64,000 nucleotides of DNA from Tupaia tana (Eukaryota; Chordata; Mammalia; Scandentia; Tupaiidae): assembly GCA_026018925.1 (NCBI GenBank), contig JAKSZU010000006.1, positions 131,791,592 through 131,855,591 of the forward strand. The letters are read 5' to 3'. The first letter of the stretch is position 1; each line of letters begins with the position of its first letter. Made by a program: the position numbers and the translations under genes. Below the pieces are notes generated by a model. It saw nothing but the letters and a program-made list of their open reading frames with translations, was not told the DNA's origin and made no database searches. Shown piece after piece: positions 1 to 11,167 of the stretch.

Positions 1-290
1 TTTCTATACCACAGGAGAGGATTAGGTGGGGAAATGGGATACCCAGTCCTCTACTGTACTTGCCTGGAATAGAGCTTCTCAACACAAAGATGAGGGAGGG
101 AAGCATATGAAAAAGCTGTTGGTCTGACATTCCCTAGTTGCAAATGAAGTTTCAGGCTGGGAAGTGGGTAGGCAAGGACTTCCACATTCACGGCTGCACC
201 TTGCTGGAGTAGAATGCCTAGGGTAGAGCTTTCCTAGCACAGAAATAGAGGAGGAATGTTAAGGTAGTGGTCACGGCTGAGATGCCAAAG
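1..290. repeat. Diverged tandem duplication, about 154-bp period
   Basis: Two halves resemble each other. The block around 65-105 (AGAGCTT, then CAC-AAA-ATG-GAGG) recurs around 219-260 with the same word order, an offset of about 154 bp. The preceding parts (GGTGGGGAAATGGG near 26 and GCTGGGAAGTGGG near 155) also align. It may be part of an old LTR or L1 5' region; I cannot name it. Confidence 0.4.
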
Positions 291-964
291 ACACTTGCCT
301 TTACCATTTAAAGTGAGATTTTCTTGAACGTTTCTCTTCACTATATGTCCTTATGACAATCTCCAGAGGGTTTTATTTTTAATATTTTGGGGTTTTGTTT
401 TGTTTTGTTTGGTAATTTCTGGAGAGAGGTTCTAAGGAGCTTTGCATTATGCATTCCAGAATTCCTACTTCTTCCTTAAATATTGCAACAGCCTACTTAC
501 TAGTAATGGCAGACTATTAAACCACATAAAGAAATTGCCAAGGTAAGTAAGTAAATAGTTTCATGTTCCAGGTAAGTAAATAGCTCCATTATATGCAGTA
601 ATTAATCCATAGATCAAAATCAGTGGTTTCTCTGCCATCTTTAATATGTGGCTTCCAAGGTTGCACTAATCATGCACAGCATGGAACACAAGGAAAAGAT
701 TACAAGGTGTGCATGCAAGTTCCAGGGCAAGACCTAGAGATGCTTCATCAATATCACTCATATAGCTGGTAAGGGATTCATTGCTAGTCTCAGTCGTATG
801 TAATCATTTAGGAACTAAGATTGAAAGCAGCTTTCCCTTTTCAAAATGAGGCTTCCAAAGTTGTCCTAGTTATTATCATTCCAGACACTGGAGGAGAAAA
901 GAACATGAAAAATTTTAAAATTAATGTTTCTCATGGCCACAGAGAGGTGACCCATACACTTCCT
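291..964. other. Unique AT-rich sequence, nothing recognised
   Basis: No repeat, exon or RNA gene is recognised. The 77-codon frame starting at 821 runs into the adjacent SINE and is not a gene. Confidence 0.5.
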
Positions 965-984
965 TTTTCTTTTTCTTTCTTTCC

Positions 985-1234
985 TTTTTTTTTTTTTTTT
1001 TTGGAGAGGTTTTCACTATTGGGTGCGTGCGCTCTCCAGAGAGACAGAAAGTGAGAAATCACCCCCTGGGGGGATAACCATGCCACAATCCCTTCTCCCC
1101 CATTCTCCTCTTAGGATCTTGGGCACGCACGCACATGCACCCTGCGTGAGTTTAAGCCACTGAGTCCAGGACTTGAACCGTGGTCGACTACATGGGAGTC
1201 CAGCAACATAGCCATTACACCAACTGCTGGCCCC
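985..1234 (-). mobile_element. tRNA-derived SINE (main family), full length
   Basis: Read on the minus strand it has the tRNA-like head (1234 downward), the body with the GGAGAATGGGGGAGAAGGGAT block, a CCCCCCAGGGGG-type palindrome, and a T-run at 985-1002 that is the poly(A) tail. Moderately diverged from the youngest copies. Confidence 0.88.
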
Positions 1235-1618
1235 AACCCATAGCATTTCTGTCAAGCTTCCATTCGTGATTACCTAGTCACATGGTCACACTTAAGGCCA
1301 GGACATATTAAAAAAGGCAGTTCATGATGGTCAGCTACATTCTAGCTGCAATATTAACATGCAAAAAGAAGGCTTTGATGGGCAAAAAGTAGAAACTAGC
1401 TTTTTATTTCTGATAGTTCTCCATGAAAGTATCAATGTTTTAAAATATGAAAGGCTATTATAATATTCTCCTTAAAGACTTTTTGTGTTATTTTTCTTTG
1501 GAGTAAGTGTAAAATCCTAAACATAACATCAAAACATTTCTGCATCAGAGGGTCTCAGCCACTTCTCCATCCTCATTTATTGATTGCTTTGTTAATGTAA
1601 AAAAATTCTGAATTAACT

Positions 1619-1874
1619 TTTTTTTTTTTTTTTTTTTTTAGATTTTTATAATTGGGTGCCTGTGCTTACCAAAGAGCATCAGAGATGGGAAAAGTAAGTG
1701 AGAAATCACCTGAGTAATGGCCATGCTGCAACCCCCTCTCCAGTATCCTCTCAGGATTTTGAGTATACACGCAAACACACCCAGCATAATTTTTAAGCCA
1801 TCAGGTCTAGGACTCAAATCACAGTTAGCTATGTGGGAGCCAGTGCCTTAACCACCATGCCATCTGTTGTCCCT
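1619..1874 (-). mobile_element. tRNA-derived SINE (main family), old copy
   Basis: T-run at 1619-1639 (tail), then the complement of the body and head in family order. Most CpG sites have decayed. It ends at the GGGAC-type head near 1874. Confidence 0.75.
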
Positions 1875-1907
1875 AAACATTTTTTTTTAATTGAAAAAAA
1901 AATATTC

Positions 1908-2129
1908 ATGATACAGCATGAGTGCATGTGTAAATGAGAGAGAGAGAGAGAAAGAGAGAGACAGAGAGAGAGAGAGAAGCACCCCCCACAGGGCTAATCA
2001 TGCTGTTAACTTCTTCCCTTAGTCATGTTTTCGGCCAGCTCGTCTAGGCTGAGGGCTTAAACTGTGGTCGGCATGTGGCTTCCAGTTCCATAGTTCAGTA
2101 CACTACCACTGCACCACAGAGTCTGGGCC
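1908..2129 (-). mobile_element. Old tRNA-like SINE with GA-rich tail (family B type)
   Basis: Complement shows a tRNA-like start near 2129 (GTGGTGCAGTGGTAG, resembling an A box), then a short body and a CT-rich segment (GA at 1938-1977 on the plus strand). It differs from the main family in its head and middle, and is similar in layout to the copies near 21.8, 23.4, 35.4, 39.7 and 45.1 kb. Grouping is tentative. Confidence 0.5.
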
Positions 2130-2523
2130 TAATTAAAAAATTCTTAAAAGAAGACATACACATTGTCAGCAGGTATATGAAGAAGTGTTCAACATTGCTC
2201 ACCATCAGGGAAATGCAAGATTAGAGAACTCTTCCCTGAAAGAAAATAATTGCTTAGGAATCTGAAAAAAGAGTAAGAAACAACCAAGATAATGGCACTT
2301 AGAGTAAGATGGAGAAATTGATTTCCAGGCTTTATAAACTATATCTCAAAATCCTTTAGATAAGAGAGAAAATGGTGTATTTTAAGAATGAAAAAAAGAC
2401 TGATGTATTGGGAACTGTGAGTGAGGGGAACCAAGTACACAATTAGTATGAAGATGCAACAAGGAATCAGGCCACTATTCTTTGCAATTATGTTATGATT
2501 TTTTCTTTTGGTCAAAAAATAGG

Positions 2524-2770
2524 AGGGACCTGGCTTTTATGGTGGTTAAAGGAACCAGATAGCACATGCCTGACCATGATTTTAATCCTGGTTCTGGTGG
2601 CCTGAGAAACATATCAGGCATGTGGTTTACAAATCAGACAGATAGAGAAATAGAGAAAGGATTGCAGTATGACCACACCTCAATGGGTGATGCTTTCTCT
2701 CTTCCCTCTCTTTCTCTTTCTCTGTCTCTCTAGCAAGTACACATACCCTCTGAAATTAGAAAAATAAAAG
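2524..2770 (+). mobile_element. tRNA-derived SINE, old copy
   Basis: Head with TATGGTGGTTAAAGG, anticodon-like region, body with GGATTGCAGTATGACC, pyrimidine run CTCTTTCTCTGTCTCTCTAG, and the diagnostic 3' end CAAGTACACATACCCTCT before an A-rich tail. Confidence 0.72.
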
Positions 2771-2829
2771 ATCAGAAGGGAACTATAGAAATATTGTAAA
2801 ACTTATTTTTTAAGTGCACACAGTAAAAT

Positions 2830-3850
2830 GCACTCATTGTGGTTGGTTTAAGTTTACATGCTATAGAATGAACTCTTTGTGGTACACAGTTCTGTGAGTC
2901 CTGACATATGCCATCATGTCTACCACCACAACCCAGAAGCAGAACGTTAACATTTTATCACATCCCAAATTCCTTTTTATTGCCTTTTGGTAGTAAAACA
3001 TCCCCTCCACGCCCATAGCTCAGCCACCACCGACCTGCTCTTTGTCCCTGTAGTTTTACCTTTCCCCCATATGTCGCATAAATACTATCATGCAACATGT
3101 AACTTCTAAGATCCGGCTTCTTTCACTTAGTGAAATGCCCTTGAGATCCACTCAGGTTGTACCATGTTTCAACAGTCTGTTTCTTTTTATTGCTGAGTTG
3201 TATAGACAGTCCCAAAGACAATGATTCGACTTGTGATTTTTCAGCTTTATGATGGTGTGAAAGTGATATGTATTTGGTAGAAACCATGGTTTGCATACCC
3301 CTATGACCTTTGTTTTTCAGTCTTAGCTCAATATTCAATAAATTACAAGATATAGTCAATACTTTGCTATAAAATAAGCTTTATGTTAAATGATTTTGCC
3401 CAGCATAGGCTAATGTAAGTGTTCTGAGCTCCATTAAAATAGGTTAGGCTCAACTATGAAGTTTAGTAGTTTAGGTGTATGTTAAATGCATTTCAGTTTA
3501 CAATATTTTCAACTTTGACAGGTTTTGCGAAATTCAATCTCATTCAACTGTATGAATGTGTTTCTGTGGTTCATTCTATAAATGTACTACAGTTTATGCA
3601 TTCATAGTTGTAGGATATTTTAGATTGCTTCCAGTTTGAGATAATTATTAATTAGGCAACTATAGCGTTCACATATAGATTTTTTATATGAAAATAAATA
3701 GTTATTTGTCTTGGATAAATACCTAGTAGTAGCATTTTGAGTCTTAAGGTAAGTGTATTTAACAGTAAAACAAATTAATTTTCCAAAATGCCATACTATC
3801 TTTATATTCTCATCAACAATAAATTGAATTCCAGTTAAATTCCAAGTGTT
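2830..3850 (-). mobile_element. Ancient LINE-1 (L1M type), 3' UTR and ORF2 C-terminal part, antisense
   Basis: The plus strand reads as the complement of an old L1 3' end: CTTTTTATTGCTGAGTTGTA near 3184, a degraded stretch, then CAGTTTATGCATTCATAGTTGTA and GATTGCTTCCAGTTTGAG near 3590-3640, then GGATAAATACCTAGTAGTAG near 3713. These are complements of the conserved ORF2 tail (the Y-Y-S/A-A-I region and the G-I-Y-P region). Frames are broken throughout. It may be the 3' part of the element whose 5' part lies at 5440-7245. Confidence 0.75.
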
Positions 3851-3915
3851 TATTGCAAGTATGTATTAAGATTACAATGGACTTTTTAAAACCTTTTTGT
3901 TTGTTTTAATATCAG

Positions 3916-4166
3916 AGAAAGTTTTTTTTTTTTTTTAAATATGTATGCAAAACAGAGAGATGGTGAGTGTAGGCAGGAAGGTAGAAAGTAGCTCCCTGTG
4001 GGACATGGTCATGCCACAGTCTTTTTTTTCCAGTATTCCATCCTGAGTATATGTGCATAAACCCAGTGCATTTCACAAGCTCCCAGACTGGGACTTAAAC
4101 CCTATTTAGAAATGTGGTTCCAGCTTCCTCTGCATCGTGCTTAACCACTGTGCTACTGGGCTAGGC
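3916..4166 (-). mobile_element. tRNA-derived SINE, old copy
   Basis: T-run tail at 3920-3936, then the complement of body and head in family order, ending GGGCTAGGCC near 4165. Diverged; most CpG lost. A young SINE inserted directly at its head end. Confidence 0.65.
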
Positions 4167-4180
4167 CAGTAATTGACTTT

Positions 4181-4455
4181 TTTTTTTTTTTTTCCTTTTT
4201 TTGGAGAGGTTTTTCGCTATAGGGCGCGTGCGCTCGCCAGACAGACAGAGAGAGACATAGAGACAGAAAGCGAGAAATCACCCCCCAGGGGGGATGGTCA
4301 CGCCGCAATCCCTTCTCCTCCATTCTCCTCTCGGGATCTTGGGCACGCACGCACACGCGCCCGGCGTGAGTTGTAAGCCACCGGGTTCGAGACGCGAACC
4401 GCGGTCGACTACGTGGGAGTCCAGCGACATAGCCATTACGCTAACTGCTGGTTCC
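4181..4455 (-). mobile_element. tRNA-derived SINE, young full-length copy
   Basis: CpG-rich, nearly identical to the family consensus implied by the other copies. A T-run near 4181-4202 is the tail and the head ends at 4455. Flanked by a perfect direct repeat CAGTAATTGACTTT at 4167-4180 and 4456-4469, showing target-site duplication and recent insertion. Confidence 0.95.
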
Positions 4456-4469
4456 CAGTAATTGACTTT

Positions 4470-4659
4470 TATATTGACTTTGTGGAGTGTGAGCTTACTA
4501 AATTAAATACACTTAATTAGCACTAGAAACATTTTTTTTTTTTTTTTTAGATTTTTGAAGGGAGATTTTTCTATATAGTTTGCATATGACGTATCTTTTC
4601 CATTCTTTTAATATCTACACCTTTATGTTAAAGAGGATTCCTTATACATATATAGATAT
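4470..4659. other. AT-rich sequence with an isolated T-run
   Basis: A T18 run near 4531-4548 could be the remnant tail of a truncated minus-strand retroposon, but no body can be recognised next to it. Confidence 0.4.
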
Positions 4660-4800
4660 ATAGTCATCTATCACTTAACAACGGCAAATGTGTCACGAGG
4701 CTATTGCATGATTGTGTGAACATCTTAGAGTGTACTAAGGATCACAGGATAAATATAATAGTATATCCTAAAATAGTCTTATAGGATCACTGTCATGTGT
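4660..4800 (+). mobile_element. Tigger-like DNA transposon, one terminal fragment
   Basis: Begins AGTCATCTATCACTTAACA at 4662 and continues with a stretch resembling GCATGATTGTGTGAACATC-TAGAGTGTACT, a known terminal region of an ancient mammalian Tigger-type non-autonomous element. Its first 18-20 bases are close to the reverse complement of the end of the 13.9-14.5 kb fragment (14495-14514), as expected for terminal inverted repeats. Exact subfamily not named. Confidence 0.6.
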
Positions 4801-5039
4801 TCTATTTCTTATGGAAATGTTGTTATGAGCAAAGTTAATTTCACCAAAATTATTTTATTTTGCACTCCTTTTCATCAAATCTGACAATCTCTGTTATTTA
4901 CTTATGTGTTTATACTGCTAATGTTTGTTATAATCATCAGTAAAGTTGAATTAAAATCTACCCTCTTATAAGTGGTTTTCTCCATCCCAACTATTTTTTT
5001 CTTTGTTCCTTATTGTTACTTTTCTTATGATCACTTGAT

Positions 5040-5215
5040 TTGGGTGCAACAGGTGACATGGTGGTTAAGGTGCTGGATTCCCACATGGCTGACCATATTT
5101 GAGTCCCTGACCTATTGGCTTGCTTTCTTACATTCTCTCTCTCTCTCTCTCATGAGCACATGTACCCTATAGTGGATTAAGAAATAAAATAATAATAATA
5201 AATAAATTATTCATA
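5040..5215 (+). mobile_element. tRNA-derived SINE, short subfamily
   Basis: Head with GGTGACATGGTGGTTAAGG and CTGGATTCCCACATGG, then TTGGCTTGCTTTCT joined directly to a CT run, then the family 3' end CATGAGCACATGTACCCTATAG and an A/AAT tail. The central part of about 110 bp present in full-length copies is missing. Confidence 0.8.
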
Positions 5216-5227
5216 AAAAGATAAGTT

Positions 5228-5319
5228 GGGGACAGGCAGGTGGCATGGTGGTTAAGGTGCTGGACTCCCACATAGCCAACCATGGTTCAAGTCTCAGACC
5301 TGATGGCTTGCTTTCTCAC

Positions 5320-5357
<38 letters not shown>

Positions 5358-5396
5358 TCTGGTCAAATTAAAGCATAATAATAATCATTTTAAAAA
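5228..5396 (+). mobile_element. tRNA-derived SINE, short subfamily
   Basis: Same architecture as the preceding copy: head GGCAGGTGGCATGGTGGTTAA, B-box-like GGTTCAAGTC, the junction GGCTTGCTTTCTCA, then (CT)n at 5325-5353 and an AAT-rich tail. The terminal CCCTATAG segment is eroded. Confidence 0.8.
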
Positions 5397-5439
5397 TAAA
5401 ATAAAATAAATAATTCTTTACAAAAAAAGATTACTTGAT

Positions 5440-6516
5440 TTAATTTTTTATGATTCTATTTACCTCCTCTCAAACTATTCTCTTGTGTAGTTTCTCTAGG
5501 GCTTATAATATGCACCTTTAATTTATTAGAACTAACCTAAAAATCACATTGTACTGATTTATAAATAGGTCCGGGACCTTAAAACCTTCTATTATCAATT
5601 TCTTCCTTTTATTCTTTGTGTTATTTTCATCGTATATTTTTACCTCTGTGTGAGCAATAAATGTATAATATATTACTATTATTTTTGCTTTAGCCTATTC
5701 GTTTTTTAGACCAATTAAAATAAGAAAAATAAATTTCATATTTACCTTTATTTTTTTCCAATTCCAGCACTCTTTTTTGGTATGGATCAATGTTTTGTCT
5801 ATTGTTGTATGCTTCCTGCATAGAGCAGTGTATTAATTAAGAATAGTTAATTATCTTTTGGAAAATATTTTTACTAACTATAGAATTCCCAGTTCACAGA
5901 CTACTTCATTCAGTACGTTAAAGATGCCACTCCATGATCTACTGGTTTACATAGTTTCTGATGAGAATTCTATTTCCTTATCATGATGTCTTTGTAGACA
6001 ATGTGTCTCTCATATACCTATCCTTGGCTGTTTTCAATATTTCTCTTTGTGTTTGGTTTTCAACTGCTTGAATATGATTTTGCCTAGTTTTTTTCTCTGT
6101 GTTGTTCTCTGGGGTTCTTAGATTTATGATTTAGTGTCAGCCATTAATTTTGAAAAATTATCAGGCGTTACTTCCTTGAGGAACTCTACTGTCTTTTTCT
6201 TCCTCTTCTGTGAATCCAATTTGCTATTGTACAAAACCTATTGAATATTTTGCTCTTCCCCCAACCACTCTTTGCTCTCTTTGTGGTTATTTTGGGTGAA
6301 TTTTATTCATTTATTTTCAAGGCCTCTGATCCTTTTACTGTATTATTTACTTATGGACTCAAAGGCATTCTTCATCTCTGCTTTTCTATTTTTCATTTAT
6401 AGCATTTTCATTGCATTCTTTCTTGTAGTTTCAATCTCTATTCTGAAATAATTTATCTCATTTTGCTTTTTTTCATTTACCTGTTCCATTAAAGCATTTA
6501 AAATATTAAGTAGACC
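5440..6516 (-). mobile_element. Ancient LINE-1 (L1M type), 5' part, antisense
   Basis: The plus strand carries landmarks of the complement of old L1 5' regions: TTTCTGATGAGAATTCTA near 5957, TGTCTTTGTAGACAATGTGTC near 5987, GTTTTCAATATTTCTCTTTG near 6030, then a pyrimidine-rich stretch with AATTTGCTATT. No open frame survives. It is interrupted at 6517 by a composite SINE and resumes after it. Confidence 0.6.
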
Positions 6517-6726
6517 CAACTGTGATGGTGCAGGCAGTCAGATACCACTTTGTGGTACTGGTGCCATATGGGAAGGCCCTAGGGTTAGATTCTGGGCCAA
6601 TCTGAACACACTGGGGGTGCATGTGGTTATGTTAGAAATCCTGGCTGGCTGGAGGGCTGGTGTTTGTTGCTGGGAATCATGGAATGAAACCCTGTCAGAG
6701 GTACTTCTCAAGAAAGAAAGAAAGAA
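6517..6726 (+). mobile_element. Composite SINE: tRNA-like head plus 7SL/Alu-like body
   Basis: Starts ACCCAACTGTGATGGTGCAG with GGCAGTCAGATACCACT (tRNA-like) and a B-box-like region GGGTTAGATTCTGGGCC. A second half follows (GGTGCATGTGGTTATG, CCTGGCTGGCTGGAGGG, ending GAAACCCTGTCAGAGG). This matches the copy at 36286-36500, where the second half is clearly Alu-like. Tail (AAAG)n to about 6727. Confidence 0.65.
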
Positions 6727-7245
6727 ACTATAAAACTAAAATAAAACATTAACTATAGCTATTTCAAGTTCCCTATCTAGATCGCGCCAACATCTGTTAT
6801 ATCTGAGTCTGATTCAAATCAAAGAGATTGCTTAGTCTGTTGCCATTGTGTAACTTTTACTTAATTTTTTATATGCTTCATTGTCTATGTTTGAAATTTG
6901 AACATCATATTTAGGACAGCAGAGGCTGAGGTTTTACGGCCAGTGTTAGACATGCCTTTCTTTGTTCTAGGTTTTTGGTGTGAGATTTTGAGTCTATATT
7001 TTCAGAGTTGAGGTCAATTTGAATTTGTTGCTGCCATAGTTACTATAAGTGCACCATGGACTTTGAATCCTCTAACATTACTTTGTGTTCTAGATGAGAG
7101 CTGCTTTGTTAGGGAGATTTTCTTAGTATCTGTTCCAAAGTTAGTCAGTCCCTCTCCTTTGTTCTGTTACTCTAAAGAGTCTCTCTTCCTGTTCTGGTCC
7201 CTCTGAAACCCCTATACTGCTATTATTTCTGCTACCTGGTGGGAG
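6727..7245 (-). mobile_element. Ancient LINE-1 (L1M type), 5' part continued, antisense
   Basis: Continues the element before the composite SINE: AACATCATATTTAGGACAGC, GAGCTGCTTTGTTAGGGAG and the C/T-rich CAGTCCCTCTCCTTTGTTCTG segment follow the order of the complement of L1M 5' sequences. Identification is by pattern only. Confidence 0.5.
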
Positions 7246-7269
7246 GGGCTCTCTAGCATTATTCTCAGT

Positions 7270-7402
7270 GATAGAGATGGAGGGATGGAAGAAAAGGGAT
7301 TATAGCTATCCCCCATGAGGGATGATTTCTCTTCTCCCTCTCTCTGTATCTCTCTGTCTCTCACTGGTGCTCTCTAGCAAAAATTTTAAAAATCTAAAAA
7401 GC
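7270..7402 (+). mobile_element. tRNA-derived SINE, 5'-truncated
   Basis: Only the distal half remains: GATGGAGGGATGGAAGAAAA, GGGATTATAGC, ATCCCCCATGAGGGATGATT, a CT-rich run, then GGTGCTCTCTAGCAAAAA. The tRNA head is absent. Confidence 0.7.
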
Positions 7403-7515
7403 AACCTTAGTTTACAGGGGTTTTTGTTTGTTTGCTTTTGTATTGTTCTGTTTTGTTTTACTTTAAAACTTTTTCACTGTCTTGTCATAACACATTGCTT
7501 AATATCCAAACACTT
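7403..7515. other. T-rich spacer
   Basis: Contains GTTTGTTTGC and TTTTGTTTTA runs. No feature recognised. Confidence 0.4.
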
Positions 7516-7610
7516 GGGACCCCCAGGTGGCATAATAATTGCCACTGGACTTCCACGTAGGCAGCTAGGGTTTGAGTCCTGGAACCAGTGGCTTAACTCA
7601 TGCCAGGCCC
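7516..7610 (+). mobile_element. tRNA-derived SINE, head only
   Basis: GGGACCCCCAGGTGGCATAA, then ACTGGACTTCCACGTAGGC, GGGTTTGAGTCC (B box) and GTGGCTTAACTCATGCC, which is the head plus the first bases of the body. The rest of the SINE is missing and L1 5' UTR sequence begins at once. Confidence 0.7.
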
Positions 7611-8105
7611 CATCTCCCATGCCACTGAGACAACAGTCCCAGTGAGGATGGGCCTGGCAGCATGGTGAGTGGCAAGGAGACAGAGCTACAGAGAGAGCAT
7701 GGCTCATCTCCTCCCTAACACCTTTGAGCTTCAAATGTGTTAATTGGGATTTGGAGAGCCATTCTCTTCCCCACCCCCATACCATTGAGACACCCTCCCC
7801 AGCAAAGATGGGCCTGGCAGCATGGTGAGTGGCGGGGAGTCAGAGCTACAGAGTGTGACTCATCTCTTCCCACATGCCTTTGAATTCTCAGACTTCATTG
7901 TTGCGTACTGCATGACCCCTACATCTTCCTCAGTTAAAACTCAGCAACCAGCCCCAGGTGCACCTATTCTCTAGAAACTGGAAGGCCTTTGAATTATCCA
8001 GTTCCAGCGACAAAAGTGCAGGTAGCTAGGTGAGCGCCAGGGAGATAGAGCTGCAGTGAGATTGCAGATCATCTCCTCCTGCATGGCTTTAAATGCTCAG
8101 AATTA
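7611..8105 (+). promoter_or_regulatory. LINE-1 5' UTR with three repeated units (putative L1 promoter region)
   Basis: A unit beginning GATGGGCCTGGCAGCATGGT recurs at 7647 and 7807 (offset 160 bp, 27 bases nearly identical, same preceding TGAGACA-CC-AG block). A third, more diverged unit begins near 8015 (GCAGGTAGCTAGGTGAG). Each unit continues GGAG-CAGAGCT-CAG-GAG and CTCATCTC-TCC. L1 5' UTRs made of tandem monomers are known in rodents and elsewhere and act as RNA polymerase II promoters. That these units did so is inferred from their position just upstream of the ORF1 region. Confidence 0.6.
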
Positions 8106-9165
8106 TCTCCAAGAAATTAGGAAGAAATGTATAATCTATCAAATGACCAGAAACCAGTACAGAGGCACAAGAAATGATAAAACAAGAAAATATCTCTCCC
8201 CCAAGGGAAAAATATCAATACCTCCTTATCCACAAATAGTACAGTGGAACTCATGGAAATGGCAGATAAACAATTCAGAATATTCTTAATGATAAAACTA
8301 AATAAGACACAAGAGAAAAGAGACAATGAACTCCAGAATATGAAAGAGACAATGAGCTACAGAAGATAAGGAAGTCCTTCCATGATCTGAAAGAAGAAAT
8401 AGCCACCTTAAAAAAGAATCAAACAGAGTTGTTAGAGATGAAGACTGTAATAAAGGAAATAATACCTTTCTTGGAAGTATTAAAAGCAGATTATATCATG
8501 CAGAAGATCAAATCACAGATGTGGAAGACAAAATCTCTACTTAGAAAAAAATGACCAAAAAAGGACTGAGAAAAATAACCAAAAAAAAAAAAAAAAAAGG
8601 ATAACATATGAGAAGTACTAGATACCATTGAATGCCCAAACATCCAGAAAATTGGTATACCAGAAGGTGAAGAAACTAGTAAGGCATTGATAATCTACTC
8701 TATAAAATCCTGGAAGAAAACTTTCCAAACATAGAGAAGCATTCAGATATGCAGATCTAAGAAATACAAAGGGCCCCAAATAGAATCAACCCAAGATCTT
8801 CTCCACGGCACATCATAGCCCAGATTGGCCAAAAGCACAAAGACAAGATACTAAAATTGACAGGAGAGAACATCAAATTACTTAAAAAGCTTATCCCGTC
8901 AGACTAAGATTGGATCTCTCGCTAGAAACAATGCAAACAAAGAAAGAATGGGAAAATATATTCAAAATGTCAAATGAAAAACAATTTTCACCAAGACTAC
9001 TATACTGAGATAGATTATCCTTCAAATGGGAAGAAAAGATAAAAACATTCTCAGATAAACAAAACCTGAAAGAATTTACCAACTCCACATCAGCTCTTCA
9101 AGAAGTTCTGAAAGGAGTGCTATACCAAACTAAAGATAGACAGAAATAAGAGAGCAAAAAACCAC
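8106..9165 (+). pseudogene. LINE-1 ORF1 region, broken
   Basis: ORF1 protein is an RNA-binding, trimerising coiled-coil chaperone of the L1 particle. Translation in changing frames shows a coiled-coil-like part around 8300-8540 (leucine and glutamate heptads; the nucleotides GATCTGAAAGAAGAAATAGC and GAAGATCAAATCACAGATGT encode L-K-E-E-I and E-D-Q-I-T-D). Downstream are the CCAGAAGGTGAAGAA and CAACCCAAGATCTTCTCC regions typical of old L1s. There are many stops and an internal A18 run at 8581-8598. The longest surviving frame is 77 codons (8056-8289). The 3' boundary with ORF2 is a short spacer. Confidence 0.75.
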
Positions 9166-10113
9166 CAAGAAAATGGCCAACTTAATGGTAGGGACAAGTC
9201 CAGAAATATCAATAATGCCATTGAAAGTTAATGGTTTAAATTCTCCAATCAGGAGACAAAGACTAGCTGAATGGATTAGGAAAAAAAAAAAAAAAAAAAA
9301 AACAGAAACCCTCTATCTGTTCCCACAAGAAACCCACCTCATGGATAAAGACATACACAGACAATAATTAAAGGGCTGGAAAAAGATACTCCATGCCAAC
9401 AGGACCCAAAAATGGGCGAGAGTCATGATACTGATTTCAGACAAAATAGGTTTTAAGACAAAAACTGTAAGAAGGGACAAAGTAGGACATTATATAGTAG
9501 TAAAAAGGCTAATTCATCAAAAAGATATACACTTATTAATATCTATGCACCCAACTCAGGAGCACCAAAATAAGTGAAGGAAAGACTACTAGATCTAAAT
9601 GGAGAAAAAGACTGCAACATACTAATTGTTGGGGATCTCGACACCCCATTATCTCCTTTAGATAGATCAATCAGACAAAAAAATAAGCAGAGATGCAGAA
9701 CTTTTTTCTTTTTGAGATACAGAACTTAGATGAATCAAATGGACTTAACAGACATCTACAGAACTTTGCAACCCCAAAACACAAAATATACATTTTTCTC
9801 ACCCCCATTTGGAACCTTTTTAAAGATTGACCACATGATAGGGCAAAAATCAATCCTTTACAGATTCAAAGGCACAGAAACTATATTGAGCATCTCCTCC
9901 AACCATGATGAATTAAACTTGATATCAATTTCAGGAAAAACCCGTGAAAATACACAAACATATAGAAACTAAACAACCTATTCCTGAATGACTTCACAAC
10001 CACCAAAGAGATTAAGACTGAAATCAAAAGAGTCATGGAAACAAATGATAATAAATTCACAAGTTTTCATCATCTGTGGGACATTTCAAAAACAATTATA
10101 AGAGGGAAGTTCA

Positions 10114-10382
10114 GGGACCAGCAGTTAGCGTAATGGCTATGTCATTGGACTCCCATGTAGTCGACTGCGGTTCGAGTCCTGGACCTGGTGGCTTAAACTC
10201 ACGCCGGGCACATGTGCAGGCGTGCCCAAGATCCCAAGAGGAGAATGGAGGAGAAGGGATTGCGACGTGGCCATCCCCCCTAGAGGGTGATTTCTCGCTT
10301 TCTGTCTCTCTGTCTCTCTCTGCCTGTCTGGCGAGCGCATGTGCCTTATAGTAAAAACTTCTCCAAAAAAAAAAAAAAAAAA
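10114..10382 (+). mobile_element. tRNA-derived SINE, full length, inside L1 ORF2
   Basis: Head GGGACCAGCAGTTAGCGTAA with A box TAGCGTAATGG and B box GGTTCGAGTCC, full body, 3' end GCATGTGCCTTATAG and an A18 tail. A short repeat AAGTTC at 10107-10112 and 10381-10386 is consistent with a target-site duplication. Confidence 0.92.
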
Positions 10383-11167
10383 GTTCCATATGAACTTCCC
10401 TAGATGGAAAAGTGGCAAATGGGCAACCTAATATCGTGCCCCAGGAAATTGGATGAACAACAACAACAACAACAATGGCAAATGCCAGGAGAAAAGAATT
10501 AATAAATATTCAAGCAGAAATAAGTGAAATATAAAATCAACAAACTATACAGAAAATAAATGAAAGCAAAAGCTAGTTCTTTGAAAAGATAAACAAAGAT
10601 TGACACACCATTAGCTAGACTAATTAAGATGAGAAAAAGGAACCAGATAAATCTAATTTGCAATGAAATGGATACTATGAACTACTATATGCCAACAAAC
10701 AAGAAAACCTGGATGAGACAGACAAATTCCTGGACACATATAATCTATAAAGATTGACTCAGTAAAGCATAGAAAGCCTGAATAGACCCATAATAAGTAA
10801 TGAGTTTGAGTCAGTAATAAATAATCTCACGAAAAAGAAAAACCCAGGTTCTAATGGCTTCACTTCCAAATTCTAAAAAAATTTTAAAGAAGAGTTAATT
10901 TCCATTCTACTCAAATTATTTCTAAAGATTTAAAAGGAAGGAACTCTCCCAAGTTTATTTTATGAAGCCTCTATCTCCCTCATTCCCAAAATAGATAAGG
11001 ACACAGTAAGCAAGGAAAACTACAAATCTCTCTGATGAATATAGATGCAAATATTCTCAAGAAAATACTAGCAAATTATATCCAAAACACATTAGAAATA
11101 TTATTCACCATGACTACTTGGGCTTTATTCCAATGATGCAAGGATGGTTCAACATATGCAAAACCCA

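Noticed and set aside
7647..8100. CRISPR-like regularly spaced repeats
   Set aside because: Only three diverged units at unequal spacing in a mammalian L1 5' UTR.
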